From the NCBI RefSeq assembly GCF_901709675.1, contig NC_051106.1:5156001-5220000 (forward strand): a stretch of DNA of 64,000 bases. The letters are read 5' to 3'. This DNA is from Syngnathus acus. Lineage: Eukaryota > Chordata > Actinopteri > Syngnathiformes > Syngnathidae. A program made the translations under genes and the position numbers. Below are positions 1-12,400 of this stretch, piece by piece. How positions within the stretch are numbered: the stretch's first letter is position 1; every line of letters starts with the position of its first letter. The notes below the pieces were generated by a model that saw nothing but the letters and a program-made list of their open reading frames with translations, did not search any database and was not told the origin of the DNA.

Positions 1-3000
1 AACAATTTTTCTCTTTGCAATTTTGCAACTCATTGTTACTTTTTTCAAGGTTCAAGGTTTGTTTCACTTCTCAAAACTAGTTGTCATGGTTACGTTGAAA
101 CACATGTGCTCACATTGCGACAAAGCAATCAACACTCGGCGAAGACGGTGGAAAAAATCATTTGACTGATGCATGCAGGGCGTGCGAGTCATGCAAAGGC
201 TGCTAATAGCATAAAAAATGATCAAGTTCTTTTATACGACAAAGTAATTGCTGAAGGTTTGTTGCGGATGAGAAATGACAAGCACCCGGTGAGCATCAAG
301 ACAAAAGTATCGGGACACAAACCACTTTCTACTCTCAGTAGAGCTGACCAAGGTCAAATACAACCTGTTGACATTATTCTCATTTTAAAAGAATTTCTTT
401 TCATTGGAAATGATGCAGCAAGAAATAATCAATTCCAGGGTGAAATCGTCATAAATGAACAAAATGATTGCTGCATTTACGTACCTGTGCACATTTTTAT
501 TTAAATCCAATTATCGGTTAGTATTTTTTATTGGCTCTTTTTGGGTCATGATCTGTGTTTTTGTCAATCTTGTTTTTTATTGGATTTATTTTTTATCATG
601 TTTTCCCATGTGTCCCTTTATTATGATGCCTTGTTAAATTTGTGTGCCCACCTGTTCTCATCAGCCCTTATGTTTACCAATCAGCTCCCTTGATTGTGTC
701 TCGTCAATTTGCTTGTATTTAATCCTCCGCTTTCTTTCTGGAATTGATCCAAAGATCCGATCATTGCGTCTGTTGTGTTGGTTGTCAGTCAGCAACTTCC
801 CGCTAATCAAAATTGTCTCCAGCTTACCTGTGACCCCGAAAAGGATACATGGCATAAAAAAATGGATAAACAGACAAAATCTATACATTTAGATTTGGAT
901 GCATGCTTTTTTGTATTACCCTCAGCAAAATCGTACATCACAGCTCATCGTCACTCCAGAATCATCTTCAAATCTTATGGGCTGCCACTCATTTTGACCT
1001 CTTTGTCAGCGTCCCGTACTCACTCCACTCAATTACTTTCCACATCCTCCCCTTTACGTTTATGAGACTGTCTCCGTTTCAAAACGTCCTGCTACTCCAC
1101 TTTCCTTCCTCAGTTGGCTCATTGTCCTTCACTTGTTTCTTATTATCGCTGCACACATCAGCTTTGCTCTACCCCTCGATCTTGCTTGATGAAATGAACT
1201 CTGCCCACTGGGGATATTACATACCGGATAGCACGATTCATGGCTCCATTTTGTCACTACCTGCACCCCGCCGCCTCCTCCTCCTCTTTGTAGAGAGGAC
1301 TGGAATCCCTCCAGGGCCGAGACGTGAACATTTCATCCACCTGTGGTCTGTGTTATAAGCGGCGCTGGATATGATTCCCCACGTGAGCCCAATTTCAAGC
1401 TCCCATGCGACGCCTCGGGGCCACTTATTTCCTCATCATAAAACATCTCGTCACCGTAGCATCTTAATCAGAGCTTCTTCAGGTGAAATTTCCCCCCCGT
1501 GTTACAGTTAATGTCATCTCCACAATGACAGCTTCAATCTTTCATCTCATCTATCTGCTTGTATTTGATCAAGTTATCTTGACGTGTGCTCGCATGATGC
1601 TTTGCATTGGTCCAGGAAGTTTGACATAGATTACAATGAGCATTTCTCAAATTGATGCCGTTTTGATTCGATTTGGTTTTAGAAGCTTGCTGTGTTTTTC
1701 TACATTCGCGGTACGCGGTGTTGACATCATTGTCCATCTGTCTTAATAGTAGTTGCCAGGCAAACAGATCAGTACCAGCGTGCAATCCACCCCAACTGCA
1801 TGCGTCATCTCAAACTCGCTCCTTGTCAGAGGTCGATTTCTGTCAACGTGCTTGCGTAATGATAATTAGGCCGAATTTGAATATTCTTTTATCTCTTCCA
1901 ATCAAAGTTAGCAAAGACAGGACTGTCAGATGTCTTTCATCATTATTTGAATCTTCGTATCTTTTGTGACAGTTTTTGCTTGGTGCAAAGGATGATCTAT
2001 TTTTATGTAAGTTTTTCCTATCTTATTATCTAAGTCAATTTATTACATTAAGCATTTTTTAGTTAAAGATTTTTTTTGTTTTTATAATTGGATTTGATTG
2101 GGTTACTACTATGTAGAGGAGCAGAGAAATCTGATCCATGTTGCCCTGAAACAAGAAACGTATGGTATGTGGTTGCCAGGGGCACGAGGCCATTGGGAAT
2201 TTTGTGAAAATGTGAGATCTCTATGCGAGCAGATTGAACCATGTGTTCTGAAATATTAATGAAAATATTAGATGGAATCCACTTTAATACAAGTATATTA
2301 TAGGGCTACCCAATTCTTTTAAAGATAGAATATTGTAGCTACCATAAAACATCTCATATGTGCATGTCCACTCGTTTTTCTTAAACCAAATGTTAAGAAA
2401 TAAATAAAGGTCGATTTAAGGGGATCCTATTTGGAAAGATGTCCAAAAAAAAATAAAAAATATCATGAGCCACCAATCATGCTGCCACTCAATTTGAGTT
2501 TTGTAAACGGAAAAACTCTGGTTTGATATTTGCATAATAGTTTCTTTTCAAACTAAATGGATCGACAGCATGCTGGAACACAACCTTAAGCAAGTCATTC
2601 AATCTACTTTGCGTCCTTGTGGCCTTCCAGAAAAGAAGCAGAAGCACACATTTAATTGCCTCCCACTTCCTGATGGTTATCCATTGATACATTCTGCCAC
2701 TTTTGATGCTTATCATCCACTTAACAGGCTACCGGGCCGGGCCAGGCCGAGCCTTACCACTTGGGGGTCGATTAATCAAACGGCTACTATTCCTATGAGT
2801 AGATCTTCATCACAGATTACGGCAGATTAGGACAATCCTCACATGCAAAGTAAAGCAGCCAAGGTGTCGATGTCGACACGCTGACGCTTCACCTCAAATC
2901 ATCTGAGATCGACTCCAACACACCTGTGACATACAAAATGGAACACAATTGATCATAAAAATTAATAATCCCAAATGTGCTAGGTGCTCTAGTGCAAGGA

Positions 3001-5399
3001 CAGGAACAGTCTGAGAATAGTCTTGAACCCTGAACCTCAGAACGATGAGGCAGGCCTGATTCCATCATGCATGTAAGATAAATGAAATCAGATTCAATTA
3101 ACTAACCCCGGGTTTAATGTTTCCACATTGTGACTGCAGCAACAAATAAATGAAAGGAAATCAATCACACAAACTACCCCCAAAGTGCCCAAAGGCACGC
3201 CACCATCACTCTTCTTGGCCCGCCATGTGTCTCACTTGTTCTCAGAGTAGAGAAATGCACACAATAACTATCGTGCATTGCAGTCTAAAGACAATTTGTC
3301 TGTTGGGATAAATGAAGTACACCAAATGGAATACAATCCAAATGCAAAGCTACAGATGAGGGATGTAAGCACTTAGAGGACAATAGCTCACTGAGGCATT
3401 TGCAGCAGTGAAATAAGTCCTCTAAACAGATGGCAAGTGCTCCTTTACTCCCTGCTGCATAATTTAAAATGACCTCTGTAATTGCACTATGATTCAAGCC
3501 ATCATCTGCATGAGAAGGTCAGGCTTGTTGCCATCACATTGTGGTTAAGCATCACACTTGGAACAGTTGATGCTGGTGTATTTGTATTTTTTATTTTTTT
3601 TTAAAATCCGCATGAATACACGCCAATTAGATTCCGTTTATCCACAGTTGATTTAATCACAAACAGCGATGCAGACCGTCACTGTCACTTTTGCACGTAA
3701 AGCCCATGGGCCGGGTCGATATCGTTAATCCTCATCTTTGACTTCATCTTGACTCGGACCCTAATCCTGATGGATGAGGGTCACTTTATTCCACTAACAG
3801 GATGGTGCATGCTGAGCCGGGAATGATGCGACATCTGACTTCCAGGGAATAAATATATAGCAAAGCTGGCTCTGCAAGAATTTGGACATCAACACAGTGG
3901 ATCTGAAATACACAATTAACATTTACAATTTTAGATTTCCCCCCCAAAATTTACCTCCCTCCAAAAATACATCTTATTTGTGAATTAGAATAACTTTATT
4001 CAGAAATATTAAATTCCAAGGCATCCAAAGTATGAAAAGTATATATTTTTTTCAGACTGATACAAGCACTCAACAAGGCACTAATACCAAGAATCGATAC
4101 CACAAGTACTTTTGATCCACAAACATTCCTCCAAAACAAAAAACAAAAACCTATATATCCCAATTTAGCTATTTTACTTCAAATCGGCTGAACGTATGGC
4201 AATTTTCTACTCTTATTTCAAATTATTAGGTCCTGATTGCAAAACTGTCTAAAGAGGCGGCCAATTTACCTATACCTTGAAAAAAAGCTTGAATCTGTAT
4301 CATTTCTGATACCAGGTATCAGGGGCTAGTGAATAATCAACACCCTCCAAAACTGATTATACGGTCATTTATATTCCAGTCCAAACCAGCGGCCCTCAAT
4401 ATGCAGCCTATTTGTGGCCCCTGAACTACTATGTCCTTTTCCGAGATGGGTACTCTCAAAGTGGTAATATGTTAGCAAGCCCCACTTCAGTCAATGTCTA
4501 TGTGGTGGGCACCTGCCACGTGGTAGACGCATTTAAATTGAAAAATGTTTTCCTTCACTATGTGCCTTGTTTGGGTCGACACGTGTATATGGAGACCCGA
4601 CAGACGCACGCAGACAGCTTGTTACTGGGTCACTGAGTTCACCGCCACTTTCGCTGACATTTTGCCAGGTGGAGGAGTGTAGATTGCACTAAAATGGCAC
4701 GCTCAGACTTCACTGAATAAAAAGCGGACAGTGAAATTCGACAATTCAAAGCAGAATGGACAGAAAAATTTGCATTCATTCTCCCTCCAACTAGCTGAAG
4801 ATCAATGTTCTTAATATTCCGGGAGCTTACAGCTGTAAAGATTTCCAATTTGGAATGATATTACGACCTGAAGCATATAATTTTTGAAGACGCAGTTATT
4901 CAAAATTCAGAGGTAAGAAAGAGAGAAATAAATGCGTCAAATTTTATTGTCACACAAGACAGTAAGTAGAATCCTTGTCCGATCTATGACACAAGAGCAA
5001 AAAGCAGCTGAGTGCTCACTCGGAGTGGCTTTGAAATTTCCCTGATGCAGAAGCAATAGAACAATGCATGAGTGATGTGATGTGCACAATGGTTGAGGGC
5101 AAACAAAAAGAAAAAATGACAGCTACAATTAAGCAAATCTCCCACACGTATTCCACAACAAGCAGACGCACTGAAGTCTTGACTCCTGAGCATCTGTGTG
5201 ATGCAATAAAAATCCATTTTAGTCCCAGTTGTGTTTCGCACTTTTCTCTCACGATCGAGAAAATCTTTCAAAAATCACATTTTTTCCTTCTTACGTTCAA
5301 ATCCACGCACACCACCAATTAAATATTGCTACACCAAATAACGTGTTGCACCGCAACCATCGATTCTTCCAAATTGAGATTAGTGTGTCAGAAAAGTGC
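1..5399. other. upstream non-coding DNA, no gene recognised
   Basis: No open frame here looks like a gene. The longest, at 903-1358 and 169-504, have low-complexity or unrecognisable translations with no family motif and no convincing pattern of splice sites. The stretch is AT-rich with scattered T and A runs. It probably belongs to the intergenic space 5' of impg1. A distant enhancer or a non-coding exon cannot be excluded by eye. Confidence 0.6.
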
Positions 5400-6401
5400 C
5401 AGGAGGGATTAGGCTGCTCTTGAAGAGGCTTATTTACAGCAGCAATTTGTTAGCAACTAACATGAACGGCTAATCCTCTTCACAGGAGGAGATGAGGGCG
5501 GAGACTTGCCACGCGGAGACTTCCCGCCCTGATACGTTCCGACGGCAACCGTCGAGGCCGCACGCCAACACGTTTGCGTCACACATTCACGACCGGTGAG
5601 CTTATTTGTGCTATTCAAAAGAGAACACAAGAAGCAATACAATATGAAACCAATGGTGATACTTGAGAGTGGAGATAAGAGAGGTTGCAAAAAAGCAGTA
5701 ATAGACAACAATATGAAGAACTGACTCTTGACCTGTTCCTGTGAGGGTTCGCCACAGCATTGAATGATTTGTTTATATCTGTCTGAAATTGATCTCATCC
5801 CGTAGAGGTTGCAGAATTCATTACTTTAGGGCACACACACAGCTTTCCAATCCACACGTTTGCTTGGATAAGGATTGAGACTAAAGCTCATTGTGCACAT
5901 GCACAAATAGAGGTCTTGTGTGCCATTTTTTCCCATCAGAACCAAGCCGGACCAAAGCAGAGAGGGCGGCGCCATCCAGCAGGTTGTTTGGAAACGGCCC
6001 AAACGTGTGCTCAGCTGACAGAGTCCGTTCGTGTCCAGAAGGCGGCTAACAAGATGAAGCCGGGCGTCCACGTGGCGGATTACGAGCCGCGAGAAGAAGG
6101 TAAAGGGATTAGACCCTAAACAGAATCCGCTGTCTTAACCTCATCACTGTTGCCGCTCTGACGGGAAGAGACCCGAGGTCCAGCCGGGATTCCTGGAGTG
6201 TCCCACCCTCCTCTTTCTCACCCGCTTCGCTCCCTCTGCTCGTCCATCCATGCAGCCGTTTCTACCGGCCACTGGGATCCCACCGAGGCACCCAGGAACT
6301 TAGACAACAACTTGGACGGCATTCATTAGGATATTTCTACACACTCTGCAAGAAGAGGCATCCTGGACATCTTGTATCAACACCTTGGAATTTAACGCAT
6401 C
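5400..6401 (+). promoter_or_regulatory. impg1: putative impg1 promoter / 5' leader with CRX/OTX-like motifs
   Basis: This is the kilobase directly upstream of the impg1 start codon. It holds GGATTA/TAATCC cores, the binding sequence of the photoreceptor homeodomain factors CRX and OTX2, at 5406-5411, 5471-5476 (TAATCC), 6077-6082 and 6106-6111. The last two are 29 bp apart and about 300 bp before the ATG. The block from about 5940 to 6250 is also richer in G+C than its surroundings. No clear TATA box is seen. The motif is known biology; its use here is inferred from impg1 being a photoreceptor and matrix gene. Confidence 0.4.
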
Positions 6402-6471
6402 ATGCTTTTTAAATTAATACTATTCCTCTTCATTTGGTGTCCGCTGGGCCTCCAAGCAAGTCAAGTTAAAG
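6402..6471 (+). CDS. impg1: impg1 exon 1: signal peptide
   Basis: The ATG opens a strongly hydrophobic stretch ([19 protein letters not shown]), a typical signal peptide with likely cleavage near residue 20. The exon ends at a GTAGGA donor in phase 1, which fits the phase of the exon at 9865. It follows about 100 bp of 5' leader with no in-frame upstream ATG that I noticed. The next intron is 3.4 kb. Confidence 0.85.
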
Positions 6472-9400
6472 GTAGGAAAACATCAGAGAGAGCTTGTTTT
6501 GGCAGATGGGCAGTAAGTACCTTACACAATCTCATGAGATCCAACACAAGAGCGTTCCACAATTATCATGTTTTGATTGTGGACAGTCACAAACGAGATG
6601 GAATTGATGATTGTAATTTTCCAGCAAAGACCGTCTTAGATTTTGCAGTTTTATCACCATTGGTAACTGCAAGTTGAATGTGAGGCACCAGAACTCGTAA
6701 ATCAACAAAGAAATCTTATGATTCAGCTCTTATGATTTATCAAATAAGGAAAATAGTCCTGATATACAGTTGAATAAATTCCAAATTGATTTCTTTCTTA
6801 CCATGTATTGTGCTTCTTATTGCGGTTGTAATTTGTAGCAGTGTAGAACTTTACTGCATCAAATCAAAAGCTCTTTTTCTTATATAGCACTGTTTCAATA
6901 TCATTAAAAAAAAGTGCCTTTGGTGTCCTCATCAGAATCATTCAGTCATCCCGAAAATGTAGAGGAATAATAAAACTCGGCCAATCATACGGTACAATCT
7001 TAAAATGTTTCCCTTCATTTAATTCATTTTTTTTTGTCATTGCGTGATTTTAGCTTGTCTTACACACTGCTTTGCTAACTGAAGTATTTTTGTATTAAGT
7101 GGTTGAGTGGTCATAATATGCTTTTATTTTTCAAACGTCCTTTTATCATGTATCTTCATAATCATATTGAGCATTTTTTTACGTGTCCACCCTCTCGTTA
7201 AGAGTTAACCGCCTCTTTAACACACACTGTGACCTCAGTGACATTAGGGCCAGTATTTTGTCTTTCTTCAGCTGAGGCTGAAACAGTTGTTTGCATCTCC
7301 TGTGCTTGCTTTTGTTTTGTTTCTTCTTCTTTGTCTTCTTCAAAGCTGCGCATAAGGCAGAATAATTGATGATCTGCTTTGTTTGAAGAAAGCGTGCAGA
7401 TGTACCTATACTACCTAATATTATGATATTCCCAAGGACGTTAAAAGCCCTCCACTGTGGAATGTAATGAGGAACTTTTTATTAGATCCACAAATGCTAG
7501 TTGAAACACACAACTTAGTGTTAGCTATGAACAAAACAGGTGGCTGTGTGTGCGTGGATAGTATAATGTGATAACGTCTGGTGTCTTGATCGGTGTGATG
7601 TGCCCGCTTGAGCTCATTACGCTGAAGGAAACAAAAGCCATTCTGTTCCCGGCGTCACAGGACGCTAATCTTTTCTGGCTCGTAACTCCGCCGGGCGGCC
7701 TCCTGCGCCTGCGTCGGCCATCAGGGCCTCCTGTCCCTCCTCCCTGCTCTCATCCCCGTGGCTGTGCATGTGCGCAGTAAAACAACACCCCCAAAAAGAC
7801 CCTCATTTGGAGTTTTTCTTTATCAAAAATGATGTGAAATTAATTTTCGCTTGGAAGTGCGGTTGTCATAAAACATCCATCCAACCAACTGTTCGATCAT
7901 CTGTTCGTCCATCCATCAGTCCATCCAAAATTAGAGAAAAATTGGAAGAACAAAAAATATCAGAATGTTATGAAAAAATATATATTTTGAATTTTTTTTA
8001 ATTGAAGCCTGTTGTTTTGAATGTACTTCATTATTTTTTTGTTTTCGTCACATTTTTGATTTTGGGCCACAAAAGATTCCGCCCCACAAATACTCCCTTA
8101 CAACAAGCACAAAAATGTGACTGGTTTGGCTCTCCTGGCAATGATTTTATTTTCTTTCACATTTTCAGTCTAAGGCTATTTTACATTTGGATTTCTGAGT
8201 GCATTTTTGTGCAGGGAAAAGTAATCATATTTCTCTATTCACTTTCACAAAGGTGTCTTATAATGCAGTACAAAACACTGCGCTCGTGTATTGCTAAGCA
8301 TGAACAAAAGCAAGGTTCTTCATTGGCGGCTGTTCCCTGGCACGACATGTCAAAGGTGTACTATTCGCTCTCTCAATGTTGTGCCGCTGCTCTTTAACGT
8401 GGAACTCTGAAGGACGTGCTTTGGAGTGTCAATCCTCAAGGCTAACGGAGGAGGAAAACACACCTACGCTGCATCCTTTCTCTTAAAGTCACATACTGAA
8501 CATTTAACATTTTTATCAGCTTCCCTTTTCACTGTTGCAATAGCCAGTACGGTGCATCACACTGCGACCTTGACTCCGTCAACGCGTCACATCCGTGCAC
8601 AAACCTTAAGCAGATTAATCATTTGCTATTACAGCAATGATGTGAACATGGAATTTTCCTATCATTCAAAACCAAGTTAATCATGAAAGCATAAAATATT
8701 TTTCAAACCTAAAAACAACAGTCTATCTGGATTTTAAATACACCTGACAATATCTATGGCTGTATTTGTTAAACCAGATAGTATCATTTAATGTCCTAGA
8801 GGTGTGTACAGTATATAGTCAAAGCAGGTTTTGTGAGGGATTAAAAAAAAGTCAAACAACAACGCTAGTGTTCATCTCAGATGTTTGCACAAACTGAGCG
8901 CTCGGTGCCGCACGTTGTTTATCCAGTGTTTGCACAAGAGTTCATCTCGCTTGCCAGAATTGCAAGAGGGTCACGTTGCAGAATTGATCTCTCATTTTGT
9001 TTCTCTCCCAAAAAACAACAACGAACAACAACCCCCAAAAATCTTTAGTTTTCTTCAATCTTGTTGATAATCCAGAGGAAGGCCGTTTGTTATTTGGGTC
9101 TGACGACTTCCCGTCTGTGTTTGGGGGCTCATAAATCCTGGCTTATTTTCTTAAGAAGCCCTCTGAGGGTTGCCACCTGGCATCACAATGCCGGCTTTTC
9201 TTTTCAAACAGCTCTGATGCAATACTGACGAGTGGCGCGATGGTGTGTGCAACAGCCCGGAATTAGTTTCTCCTGCACTGGGTAATGTGTCGCAACTTGT
9301 GCCCCACATGGCCGAACGTGTTATTCGTCAAGTTTTCAAATCTTTTTTAGGCACTAATCCTGCACAAACTAAGCTCTATGCTGTCGAAAGGGTGACATTT

Positions 9401-12400
9401 GACATTCAACATTATGTGGACTGGCCAGTGAAGAATGAGTGACTTATGTAGTGATTGACAATTAGACTAGCCAATGACGATATATACACATATATATACC
9501 GTATTTCCCGCACTATAAAGCGCACTGGATTATAAGGCGCACCTTCAATGAACGGCCCATTTTAAAACTTTGTCCATATATAAGGCGCACCGAATTATAA
9601 AGCGCACCTTCAATGAATGGCCCATTTTAAAACTTTGTCCATATATAAGATATATACATTTGGCCCGCGGGCCGGACATTGGACACACCTTCTGTAGTGG
9701 CTCAATATTGGTCCATATATAAGGCGCACCTGATTATAAGGCGCACTGTCGGCTTTTGAGAAAATTGGAGGTTTTTAGGTGGGCCTTATAGTGCGGAAAA
9801 TACGGTACATATCGACGTATATATGAGAAAATATATAAATGTTGTCTGTTCATCCTCCTTGCAGACATCCAGCACCACGGTATTTCCGGGCTCCGGGATG
9901 TTAAGTATCGGCACTTTCTAGAAGCTTCTAGATTGACAAAATACAACAGTAACAAAGCGAGCGAGGAAGGACATCGGAGGAAGAGGTCGACCATTTTCAC
10001 CACTGGTGTCAAAGTATGTCCCCAGGAGACCATAAAAGCTGTCATCGGCAGCCATCGAGCATACTATAAGCTCCGAGGTAAATGTGCTAATGCTTTTTTT
10101 TTAACTTGATGTGAATCTAAGTCACACACTGAAATATGTCTTTTTTAAAATATATTTTAATAGTGTATACGTCATAAGAATAAACTATCTCTAAAAAAAA
10201 TTATGGCCATCTATTCACTGGTGGCTCTTTGGAAAACCTTTAGCAAATAATCATTTTGCAGATTGCTCTCCTCAGCTGTGTCCCTGCCCTGAGAACTTGA
10301 TTAGTTCCAAGATTGGTGTTCTTACAAGTCAGCCTTGTCTTTTACTTCAATCATTTTGTCTGAATGGGCTTGTACCTTTCACCGAACACTTCTAAAACTT
10401 TTCCATTTCAGAAAAATACAGATGTCAGCTGAATCCGTTTATTCCCTCTATCACAGTTCTCATACAAACACCTGCTAAATATGATTTGAAAATAAAAAAA
10501 GATAAAATATCCAAAGAATTAACATGTCAATAATGATAATAGCAAACGGATATATCATTTTTGGTGAAGACACAAAGAAGCCTTGATAGCCAGTATTTAT
10601 ATGCAAATGTTCTCTGTCTAGAAAATAGATTGCGTTTGATTCAAGCAGTGCATTAAAATGGCCACCTCACTCTTACAATACAGCAGTTGATAAAGTGCAT
10701 GACTCCAATGCGTCATTCAAAAAAAAAAAAAGGACGCAGGATGACTTTGCCGGTGTGGACGTAATCGCTGCATGCAGAAATTAATTTGTCAGAGAATAAA
10801 GATGATGTTGGATACTTTGGACCTTGCAGGCACAAGAAGACTCCATTGTGTTTGGGAAATTTATATTCATAAAGATATGCAAATGTGGCAGATTGAAAAA
10901 CATGAATAGGTTGACCTTTATTGAAGTGGACCAACTAAATTTAGTATTTTATTTATTTATATTATTGTACTTTATTTGGAATTATGCTCAAACATTATTA
11001 GGAAGCGATCCGGTTTATGCTGTGGATTTACATAATTACATTGATACATATATGAATATTTATGAAAATGGAAATATTAATTTAAAGTAATTAATTCCAA
11101 CGTACTAAAAATAATGTATGCATTTTTGCACATTTTCCATGCTCCAATTTCCCTATGAAGAAAACTGTAAGCTATGAGAGAATTTCATCAGCACATATTT
11201 ACAGTTGATATTAAATGTAAATAAAGTTCAGAAAACAGACCTGTGCAATTGAAAACCAAATATGAATGATAAGGTGCACCGCTTCGTGTCCACTTTTTTC
11301 ACAGACTATAATTTGCTTCTTCTTTTCTAGTTTGTCAGGAAGCCATTTGGGAGGCTTTTCGCATTTTCCTGGACCGGGTGCCAAACACTGAGGAGTACCG
11401 ATCTTGGGTTTACACCTGTCAACATGAAAACCTCTGTATGGACGATCTGGCTCAGAACTTCAGCAGTTCTCAGGAGCATCTGGACATGGTGGCCCGAGTG
11501 AGTCCTAATTTGCTTGTATTTGTCATCTTAATAAAAAACAGTCAGATTGGACTATTTTTCGTAAACATCAACATTATTCCAAAATGCAGTAAGAATAATA
11601 CAAATATTTTTTTTTAAAATTAACTCAAATTTCAACTGCCTTTCAGAGAGTGGCCGAGCAAGCTGAACTTGAAGGGTAGGTACAAGCTCAATAGCTTTTT
11701 TTGTATGTGTACGTTTCCTTTTTTATTATCCAAACTGTTGTAGTACATAACAGTCAAAGATAAATGAATAAAAATTGAACAAATGATTTCCACTTTGATT
11801 GAAGTTTGTTACCAAACGTGATTCTTTGCCTAATATACGAAGTCACGTTCTAATGACGATTGTCTCAATTACCAGTGTTGTCGTGGAAACAGCGGCACCA
11901 AGGGTGGAATGTGACTTAAAAACAAGTGAGCTGATGATCGACCAATATCATATGCGTTCAACATCGGGAAACAAACAGTATGCTAACGTGCATATTTCAT
12001 TTGGTCTCAGGCACCAGGACCCCCCCAGTGATTCTCATTCCAACAGAATCTGAAGAGGTACTAAAACACCATTTCAGCATCTTATTTTATAGGAAAATCA
12101 TTGCACTGAATAACGCATTTGTATTTGCCAGATAAAAGAAGAGCCGAATATGATAAAAGAAAGCTATGGGGAGTACATTGTAGAATTCAACGCGACCATT
12201 GTGGAGCCATCGTACATCGAGTTGCTGCATAACCCCCAGGCAGCTGATGCTGATGACATCACCGGAGAAATAACAGACAAGGTACGATCTCATAATCATA
12301 TTTGAAGAAGTTTAGTCTATATGAAAGTATTTGGATAAGTTGGGTTCTTGAAAGAAGCATCAAAATATCCAAACAGTCGGAGTCTATCCGATATAAATGT

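Noticed and set aside
903-1358. 151-codon open frame near the left end
   Set aside because: Hydrophobic, Ser/Leu-rich low-complexity translation, no recognisable domain, no start or splice support.
4020-4330. Runs of GATAC/GTATC-like text (AATCGATACC, GATACCAGGTATC) suggesting a decayed transposon
   Set aside because: No clear terminal repeats or matching second end could be drawn by eye.
12011-12057. Acceptor TCTCAG at 12010 for impg1 exon 5
   Set aside because: Joining there reads into an in-frame TGA; the next AG (CACCAG, exon from 12018) keeps the frame open.
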